The notes beneath the pieces are model-generated. The model saw only the letters and a program-made list of their open reading frames with translations. It was not told the origin of the DNA and did no database searches. Below, one piece after another: positions 58,050 through 64,000 of a stretch of 64,000 bases of DNA. The first letter of the stretch is position 1; every line of letters starts with the position of its first letter. Both the position numbers and the translations under genes were made by a program. The stretch is from Myroides sp. WP-1 (GTDB lineage Bacteria; Bacteroidota; Bacteroidia; Flavobacteriales; Flavobacteriaceae): positions 1 to 64,000 of the forward strand of contig NZ_JACHTC010000003.1 of NCBI RefSeq assembly GCF_014145635.1. The letters are read 5' to 3'.

Positions 58050-58727
58050 TTAAGGGGTAGTACTAGATGCTTGTAGTACTTTTCCATTAAAATATTTATT
58101 TCCCGTAAGTGCAAAATCACTTATATATTCACCTATTTCTTCTGGCATCAATGGTGCTTGATATCCAGGAAATGCTTCTTCTAACATTTCGGTTTGAACT
58201 GCTCCTAATGCGATTACATTAAACGCAATTCCTTTCTCTTTGTATTCTTCTGCTAAGAGTTCGCTTAGTATAATCACTGCTCCTTTACTTGAGCTATAAG
58301 CTGCTAAGCCCCCAAACTTCATTGTTCCTTGAACTCCTCCCATGCTACTGATAGTAACAACATGGCTATTCACCACAAAATAAGGGATACACAACTGAAC
58401 CAAACGAGCTAACCCAAATACATTTACTTTATACACCCATTCAAATTCATCTTGCGTGATCTCTTCAAAAGGTTTATTCACTAAGGCACCTGCATTGTTG
58501 ATCAAAATGTCTATATGTCCCCACTGTGTAGCGACATATTCTTTTACTTGTTGTAGATCAGCCTCAATAGTAAGATCTATCTCTAGACAAGTTACATTTT
58601 CTAATACAGCTAAATCAGCAGATTTCTTGCGAGAAATAGCGAGTACTTTGTGTCCTTTAGCTGCTAATATCTTAACTGTTTCTAAACCAATACCGCGGCT
58701 TGTTCCCGTAACAATAATATGTTTCAT
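58050..58727 (-). CDS. SDR family oxidoreductase
   Basis: This is a short-chain dehydrogenase/reductase of unknown substrate. The 225 residues carry the cofactor motif TGTSRGIGL (about 7-15), the NNAGA motif, the catalytic Ser in TISSMGG and the Tyr-Lys pair in YSSSKGAVI. It lies directly after the M28 peptidase gene (one base between stop and start), so both are co-transcribed. Cytoplasmic. Confidence 0.9.
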   Translation of the reverse strand: MKHIIVTGTSRGIGLETVKILAAKGHKVLAISRKKSADLAVLENVTCLEIDLTIEADLQQVKEYVATQWGHIDILINNAGALVNKPFEEITQDEFEWVYKVNVFGLARLVQLCIPYFVVNSHVVTISSMGGVQGTMKFGGLAAYSSSKGAVIILSELLAEEYKEKGIAFNVIALGAVQTEMLEEAFPGYQAPLMPEEIGEYISDFALTGNKYFNGKVLQASSTTP

Positions 58728-58728
58728 T

Positions 58729-59676
58729 TTAGTTTTTCAATCTAATTTCACCAGAAGGTAAGTTAATCAATTTTTCTACGACAGGAACAAATTTCTTTGT
58801 TAGTTCTGTCATAAAAGGTACATCCATCAAATGCGCTTCATCCTTGACATGATGATAGTATATAAAATTTTCAAAGTCAGAAGAGCTAAAAGTTTGACTT
58901 GGTATTTTATAAGCCTGATAAAAAGGGTAATTATCAGAACGCATAAATAGTTTCATTTTTTCTGCATCTTCAAATCGTCCAGCAAGAGGTTCTCCTGCTA
59001 ACGCATTTATTTTTTCTGCTAGATTGCTTTGATCGTACCCGGTAATAAAAGTGGTATACTCTCTTTTCATAGGAACTCCAAGCATTTCGAAATTCAGCAT
59101 GAGTACAACATTGGCATTTTCATTTTTTAAGCGTTTTGCTAAGTGTTCTGATCCTAAAAGCCCTAATTCTTCAGCAGTAAAAAAGCAGACAACAACGGTG
59201 CGCTTTAAATCTTTTTGAGACAAATTACGCGCTAGTTCTAACAGAACACTTACTCCCGAAGCATTGTCATTAGCACCATTGGCAATAGAATCACCTGCAA
59301 TTGGTTTTTGAATGCCAATATGATCATAATGTGCACCTAGAACAACTATTTCGTTTTTCAATTTTGAATCTGATCCAGGAATCACTCCCACTACATTCCA
59401 AGTATTTTCAACAGCAGTTAGCTTGTCTTCATAACTTTCATAATAAGGTTGAATACCATACTCCTTTAACTCTTTTGCCAAATAAGTAGCTGCTTTCACA
59501 TTACCTTCATGTCCCGAATCTCTACCTAGTAATTCATCAGACGCCAAATAATTCAGGGATGTATTAATTTTTACCGATGAAACCTCTACTTGAGACTCAT
59601 TTGGCAGATTAGACGATACACTACAAGAAGTAGCTACGATCGCCACTAAAAAACTAAAATATTTCACTTTAAACAT
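58729..59676 (-). CDS. M28 family metallopeptidase, lipoprotein
   Basis: This is a zinc aminopeptidase-type exopeptidase exported as a lipoprotein (ATSC, Cys18). The 315 residues show metal-binding motifs GAHYDHIG, NGANDNASGVSVLLELAR and FFTAEELGLLGSEHL, plus a conserved MRSDNYPFYQ near the C-terminus. With the M3 and S46 peptidases it fits a peptide-scavenging lifestyle. A -7 element (TATTTTTG on the minus strand, 59681-59688) lies just upstream of the ATG; first gene of the run down to manC. Confidence 0.92.
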   Translation of the reverse strand: MFKVKYFSFLVAIVATSCSVSSNLPNESQVEVSSVKINTSLNYLASDELLGRDSGHEGNVKAATYLAKELKEYGIQPYYESYEDKLTAVENTWNVVGVIPGSDSKLKNEIVVLGAHYDHIGIQKPIAGDSIANGANDNASGVSVLLELARNLSQKDLKRTVVVCFFTAEELGLLGSEHLAKRLKNENANVVLMLNFEMLGVPMKREYTTFITGYDQSNLAEKINALAGEPLAGRFEDAEKMKLFMRSDNYPFYQAYKIPSQTFSSSDFENFIYYHHVKDEAHLMDVPFMTELTKKFVPVVEKLINLPSGEIRLKN

Positions 59677-59740
59677 GGCTCAAAAATACAAAATACACTT
59701 GTTATTTTACAGTATTTTAGCTTTAGTTTGTATTAAAAAA

Positions 59741-59772
59741 ACAAAAAAAAGCTTGCAATATGCAAGCTTTTT
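59741..59772 (-). terminator. Terminator of pdhA-pdhC
   Basis: Arms AAAAAGCTTGCA (59746-59757) and TGCAAGCTTTTT (59761-59772), 3-base loop, T-run on the minus strand. Confidence 0.87.
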
Positions 59773-59794
59773 GATTTTATTCTGTAAGAATTGA

Positions 59795-61426
59795 CTACGC
59801 CAGCATTGTAACTGGGTTTTCAATATAACTTTTCAGTGTTTGTAAGAATTGTGCACCTGTAGCACCATCAACTGTTCTGTGGTCACAAGCCAACGTTACA
59901 GTCATTGTATTACCTACAACAATTTGTCCATTTTTAACTACTGGTTTTTCTACAATAGCTCCAACAGATAAAATGGCTGAGTTAGGTTGATTGATGATCG
60001 ATGTAAACGATTGAATTCCGAACATTCCCAAGTTTGAAACTGTAAATGTACTTCCTTCCATCTCTGCAGGTGTCAATTTTTTTGTTTTTGCTTTACCTGC
60101 CAATTCTTTTACTTTTGTTCCAATATGCGTTAACGACATTTGATCTGTAAAAGGCAATACTGGCACAACTAGTCCATCCTCTACTGCAACAGCAACTCCC
60201 ACTGCAATGTGGTTATTGTAGATTGTAGCATTGTCAGTCCATTGTGTATTTACTTGTGGGTGTTTACGCAAAGCCATAGCACATGCTTTAACCACCATAT
60301 CATTAAACGATACCTTTGTATCTGGCATCTCGTTAATCAACTTACGAGAAGTCATGGCGTTATCCATGTCAATTTCGATAGTCAAGTAATAATGAGGTGC
60401 TGTAAATTTAGATTCCGCTAAACGACGTGCAATTGTTTTGCGCATTTGAGAGTTTTTCACTTCTTCGAAGCTTACTTCTCCAGCAGGAATAAAAGGTTTT
60501 ACCTCAGGTGCAGTAGCAGTTGCTTGAGCAACTGGAGCAGCCGTTGAAGTAGTTGTTTGAGCAGCACTAGGTACGAAATTCTCAACGTCTCGTTTAATAA
60601 TACGACCATTTTCACCACTTCCTTTTACTTGAGTCAAGTTAATTCCTTTCTCTTCTGCTATTTTTTTAGCTAAAGGCGAAACGAAAACGCGTCCACCTGT
60701 AGTAGAAGTTTCAGTTGCAACAGCTACTGTAGTTGATTCAACTGCTTTTGGTGCTTCCACTGGCGCTTCAGTTGTTGTAGCAACTGCCCCTCCATTTTTA
60801 GCTCCTTCAACTAAAGCCGTCACATCAGTTCCAGCAGGTCCTAAGATAGCTAAAACACTATCGATAGGCGCTGATTCACCTTCTTGTATACCAACGTATA
60901 AAAGCGTTCCTGATTCGAAAGCCTCAAATTCCATTGTTGCTTTATCCGTTTCAATCTCCGCTAAAATATCGCCTTCTTCGATTTTATCTCCTACTTTTTT
61001 GATCCAACTAGCCACCGTACCTTCAGTCATCGTATCACTTAAACGAGGCATTGTGATCACTTTCACACCGGCTGGAATAGCTGGTGCTGCAGTGGTGGTT
61101 TTTACTTCTGCTTCTGGAGCTTCTACTTCTGCTACTTTTTCAGCAACAGGAGCTGCACCTCCACCAATTAAAGCCGTAATATCCTCACCTTCTTTTCCAA
61201 TAATAGCAAGAAGCGAGTCAACTGGAGCAGCTTCCCCTTCTTGTAATCCAATGTATAACAATGTACCTTCGTAAAAAGATTCAAATTCCATTGTTGCTTT
61301 GTCTGTTTCGATTTCAGCAAGGATATCTCCTTCAGAAATCTTATCTCCAACTTTCTTTAACCAAGCTGCAACAACACCTTCTGTCATGGTGTCGCTTAAG
61401 CGTGGCATTGTAATTACTTCTGCCAT
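59795..61426 (-). CDS. pdhC: Pyruvate dehydrogenase E2, dihydrolipoamide acetyltransferase
   Basis: This is the core of the pyruvate dehydrogenase complex, transferring acetyl groups to CoA. The 543 residues have two lipoyl domains (about 2-76 and 123-197) with near-identical motifs ETDKATMEFE and lipoyl Lys43 and Lys162. Ala/Pro/Thr-rich linkers follow, then the E3/E1-binding domain (246-283, VSPLAKKIAEEKGINLTQVK) and the catalytic domain (about 310-543) with DHRTVDGATGAQF (His516). It lies 9 bases after pdhA. Confidence 0.94.
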   Translation of the reverse strand: MAEVITMPRLSDTMTEGVVAAWLKKVGDKISEGDILAEIETDKATMEFESFYEGTLLYIGLQEGEAAPVDSLLAIIGKEGEDITALIGGGAAPVAEKVAEVEAPEAEVKTTTAAPAIPAGVKVITMPRLSDTMTEGTVASWIKKVGDKIEEGDILAEIETDKATMEFEAFESGTLLYVGIQEGESAPIDSVLAILGPAGTDVTALVEGAKNGGAVATTTEAPVEAPKAVESTTVAVATETSTTGGRVFVSPLAKKIAEEKGINLTQVKGSGENGRIIKRDVENFVPSAAQTTTSTAAPVAQATATAPEVKPFIPAGEVSFEEVKNSQMRKTIARRLAESKFTAPHYYLTIEIDMDNAMTSRKLINEMPDTKVSFNDMVVKACAMALRKHPQVNTQWTDNATIYNNHIAVGVAVAVEDGLVVPVLPFTDQMSLTHIGTKVKELAGKAKTKKLTPAEMEGSTFTVSNLGMFGIQSFTSIINQPNSAILSVGAIVEKPVVKNGQIVVGNTMTVTLACDHRTVDGATGAQFLQTLKSYIENPVTMLA

Positions 61427-61435
61427 ATTATTTTA

Positions 61436-62434
61436 TTATAATCTATGAGGTAAAAAAGGGTAATTCTCTTGTTCGTATACTACGTCGTACATTACGTTTA
61501 GTTCTGGGAATGGAGATTCTTCAGCGAATTTCTCACATTCAGCAACTAAGTCTTTTACGCGTTGATCCATCGCTTCGATTTCGCTTTCAGTTGCATAACC
61601 GTTTGCTTTAATTACATCTAATACTTGTGTAATTGGATCTATCTTTTTGTACTCTTCAACCTCTTCTTTTGTACGGTAATGTTGAGCATCTGACATCGAG
61701 TGACCTCTGTAACGGTATGTTTTCATTTCAAGTAGTGTTGGTCCATCTCCACGACGCGCTCTTTCGATTGCTTCGTACATAGCCTCTGCTACTTTTACAG
61801 GGTTCATTCCATCTACTGGTCCACTAGGCATTTCATATCCTAATCCCAATTTCCAGATCTCTGAGTGATTTGCTGTTCGTTCTACTGATGTTCCCATTGC
61901 ATATCCATTATTTTCAATAATAAATACTACAGGTAACTTCCAGTTCATTGCCATATTGAATGTCTCGTGCAATGATCCTTGACGTGCAGCCCCATCACCG
62001 AAGTAACACATCGTTACTGCTTTTCTATCAAAATATTTATCTGCGAATGCTAATCCAGCTCCTAAAGGAATTTGTCCACCTACAATTCCATGTCCTCCAT
62101 AGAAGTTATGTTCTTTAGAAAAGATGTGCATTGAACCTCCCAAACCTTGAGAAGTACCTGTCCCTTTTCCTAACAATTCAGCCATAATTCTTCGTGGATC
62201 AACGCCCAGTCCGATTGGTTGTACGTGATTTCTGTATGCTGTAATCATTTTGTCTTTTGACAAATCCATTGCGTGTAAAGCTCCAGCCAAAACCGCTTCT
62301 TGCCCGTTATACAAATGTAAGAATCCTCTTACTTTTTGTTGAATATATAAAGCTGCAAGCTTGTCTTCAAACTTTCTCCAAAATAGCATGTCTTCATACC
62401 ACTTTAGATAAACTTCTTTTGTAATTTCTTTCAT
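61436..62434 (-). CDS. pdhA: Pyruvate dehydrogenase E1 component, alpha subunit
   Basis: This thiamine-diphosphate subunit decarboxylates pyruvate. The 332 residues show GLGGSMHIFSKEHNFYGGHG, the ThDP motif GDGAARQGSLHETFNMAMNW followed by the conserved Asn pair IENNGYAMGT, and the phosphorylation-loop-like YRYRGHSMSDAQHYR. The E1 beta gene is not adjacent, nor is lpd. A -7 element (TATTTTTG on the minus strand, 62511-62518) lies 76 bases upstream; the leader is about 70 bases. Confidence 0.95.
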   Translation of the reverse strand: MKEITKEVYLKWYEDMLFWRKFEDKLAALYIQQKVRGFLHLYNGQEAVLAGALHAMDLSKDKMITAYRNHVQPIGLGVDPRRIMAELLGKGTGTSQGLGGSMHIFSKEHNFYGGHGIVGGQIPLGAGLAFADKYFDRKAVTMCYFGDGAARQGSLHETFNMAMNWKLPVVFIIENNGYAMGTSVERTANHSEIWKLGLGYEMPSGPVDGMNPVKVAEAMYEAIERARRGDGPTLLEMKTYRYRGHSMSDAQHYRTKEEVEEYKKIDPITQVLDVIKANGYATESEIEAMDQRVKDLVAECEKFAEESPFPELNVMYDVVYEQENYPFLPHRL

Positions 62435-62814
62435 ATGACTTTACTTTTCATGAGTAGTGAACCTACTCTAAATACAGACTTTGCTAAATACCCACTATAC
62501 TGTGGAAAGGCAAAAATAGCACATCTACTTTAGATTGAAAAATTTATTTGAAGTATTTTAAATTGTAGGTATTATTCTTTATATTTTTTAAGAAAACATT
62601 TCATTTTTATTGAACATCCCCTCTTAACAATACTATTAATATAGTACACCAACTAAGTTTAGACCCCATTATTCACATTCATTTTATTCTTTTTATACGA
62701 AAGTTATACTCCAAACTCGATACGCTATTCTTTTCCTAAAATTCACCTTCTATCTATTTTGATTCCAAGCATCATTATATTCTATTTTAATCCATAATTC
62801 ACAGCATTTTATCC

Positions 62815-62853
62815 AAAAAATAAGCCCTTTTAGAGAATTTCTCTTCAAGGGCT
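62815..62853 (-). terminator. Orphan leftward terminator
   Basis: On the minus strand AGCCCTT (62847-62853) pairs with AAGGGCT (62823-62829), then an inner AGAGA/TCTCT stem separated by a symmetric two-base internal loop, then a T-rich run (62815-62821). No leftward gene ends just before it. Confidence 0.65.
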
Positions 62854-62879
62854 CGATTCACGCTTAAAATAAAATATAA

Positions 62880-63104
62880 ATTAGGTCATTACTTTACTGC
62901 TTGTATCAAACGAGTGGTAACAACGACTATCCTAATTTGGGTTTTATTGTAAGATCAAAAGAAATACACCAGCGCTCACTTAATGCTCGCTTATTTGGAT
63001 TCCTATACACTTACTTCTCCATTTTTGTTGTGTTGCGTAGTTCTTTTATTTTCGTGAGACAAAGCAAGTCAATTTCAGCACAACTTCCAATTAATTCAAA
63101 TTAA
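62880..63104 (+). pseudogene. Possible remnant of a formylglycine-generating-enzyme-like (SUMF1) C-terminus
   Basis: The open frame includes SGNNDYPNLGFIVRSK, which resembles the conserved ending (NxLGFRVVRS) of FGE-sulfatase-domain proteins. The rest (LNARLFGFLYTYFSIFVVLR onward) is hydrophobic and unrecognised. There is no ATG start, upstream domain or promoter. It could be a decayed gene end or coincidence. Confidence 0.2.
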
Positions 63105-63357
63105 GGTATAGTTAACCGATATCAATTTTAAGTTATCAAATTAAGCGATCACCGCAGATCGCTGTGACAAATCAGATCCGTTAGGTATTTCAGATAGGAG
63201 CAAATATCAAAAATAATGTAACTGGCTATTCAATTCGACTACCAAAACCATGGATTTAGCAATAAAACAACACTAATAAGAAGAAACAAGCAATAACAAG
63301 AGAATTTTAAAAGGTTAATACAGGGGTAACACAAAGCAAGACGAAGCAGAACTACAT

Positions 63358-63390
63358 AAAAAAAGCCTCACACTTTCGTGCGAGGCTTTT
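63358..63390 (-). terminator. Terminator of the rpoC-DUF3467 unit
   Basis: Arms 63361-63373 and 63378-63390 (AAAAGCCTCACAC against GTGCGAGGCTTTT) form a 13-bp stem with one mismatch, loop TTTC, and a T-run on the minus strand. Confidence 0.82.
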
Positions 63391-63406
63391 CTTTATATAG
63401 CGCTAA

Positions 63407-63718
63407 TTAAGCTTCTCCTTTTGGACCAAAGTTGATAGGAGGCATTGCATTATTACTTGAATCGTAATCTTTAATTGCTCCATTAGACTCTTCGAATCTA
63501 CTGATATTATCTTCCAGTGCTCGTAATAGTCTTTTAGCATGTTGCGGTGTCAAGATAATTCTTGATTTCACTCTAGCTTTTGGTACACCCGGCATGATGT
63601 TCACAAAATCGACCACAAATTCAGTGTTTGAATGATTGATTATTGCCAGATTGGAATAAGTTCCTTCTGCCGTTACTTCATCCAATTCGATATTGAAGTT
63701 ATTTTGATCTTCAGCCAT
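63407..63718 (-). CDS. DUF3467 domain-containing protein
   Basis: This is a conserved small protein of unknown function, 103 residues, cytoplasmic. It matches DUF3467: YSNLAIINHSNTEFVVDFVN, IMPGVPKARVKSRIILTPQH and AKRLLRALEDNISRFEESNG. It begins three bases after the rpoC stop codon, a position I know for this family in Bacteroidota. That suggests co-transcription with RNA polymerase beta' but does not by itself prove a transcription role. Confidence 0.9.
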   Translation of the reverse strand: MAEDQNNFNIELDEVTAEGTYSNLAIINHSNTEFVVDFVNIMPGVPKARVKSRIILTPQHAKRLLRALEDNISRFEESNGAIKDYDSSNNAMPPINFGPKGEA

Positions 63719-63721
63719 GTC

Positions 63722-64000
<279 letters not shown>

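Larger units (their letters stand above)
62435..63356. other. Gene-free region between the DUF3467 gene and pdhA
   Basis: About 920 bases without a convincing gene. They hold the pdhA promoter element, an orphan leftward terminator (62815-62853), a short protein-like frame near 62880-63104 and a 7-bp hairpin (AGCGATC/GATCGCT, 63144-63163). No tRNA cloverleaf is seen. Confidence 0.6.

Noticed and set aside
62901-63104. Treating the frame in the pdhA upstream region as an intact gene
   Set aside because: It lacks an ATG, a promoter and a complete domain; kept only as a possible remnant.
63144-63163. Hairpin AGCGATC/GATCGCT as a terminator or tRNA arm
   Set aside because: There is no U-run on either strand and no cloverleaf around it.

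Overview
The window looks like the chromosome of a member of the Bacteroidota, most likely family Flavobacteriaceae. The base composition is AT-rich. Promoters follow the Bacteroidota pattern (TTTG or TTG near -33, TAnnTTTG near -7). Start codons are not preceded by Shine-Dalgarno sequences. Family-typical genes include a HmuY/TonB heme-uptake pair, an S46 dipeptidyl-peptidase, CtlX and DUF3467 next to rpoC. The intergenic GTTCGTT repeats and overall protein character remind me of Myroides, but I cannot confirm a genus from sequence alone.

Layout. Bases 1-1099 hold no gene. They contain three tandem leftward promoters, probably for an rRNA operon beyond the left edge, followed by several short repeat families. 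Bases 1100-12.2 kb carry metabolic and uptake genes: an M3 peptidase, a small lipoprotein, a flavin monooxygenase, xpt, a methyltransferase, a TonB receptor plus HmuY, and two arginine-deiminase-fold hydrolases (DDAH-like and CtlX). Bases 12.4-16.5 kb carry gltA, eno and carA. Bases 16.6-33.6 kb are one leftward run of 32 translation genes, rpsL to rplQ, in which str, S10, spc and alpha operons are fused without tuf. Bases 33.8-44.9 kb hold a BamA-like outer-membrane protein, rlmB, a rhomboid protease, rarA, yjjG, radC, mpl, a DUF4190/DUF2752 membrane pair and a DPP7-type peptidase. Bases 45.0-50.8 kb are a seven-gene Mrp Na+/H+ antiporter operon. Bases 51.0-55.5 kb hold hpt-adk-obg and the divergent purKE pair. 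Bases 55.6-62.4 kb hold a sterol-desaturase-family protein, a mannose-1-phosphate guanylyltransferase, a SprT-like protease, an SDR, an M28 peptidase, and pdhA-pdhC. After about 1 kb of non-coding DNA, the window ends with DUF3467 and the 3' end of rpoC.

This is mainly a housekeeping region: translation, nucleotide salvage (xpt, hpt, adk, purEK), central carbon flow (pdh, gltA, eno) and peptide-based nutrition (M3, S46, M28). I see no prophage, insertion sequence, CRISPR array, defence island or complete tRNA gene. The most interesting material lies between genes: a terminator-like structured leader before rpsD (S4) inside the alpha operon, a perfect 17-bp palindrome at the heme-uptake promoter, a promoter-terminator pair with no gene between them upstream of purK (candidate small RNA), and a 1-kb non-coding stretch before pdhA with an orphan terminator and a possible gene remnant.
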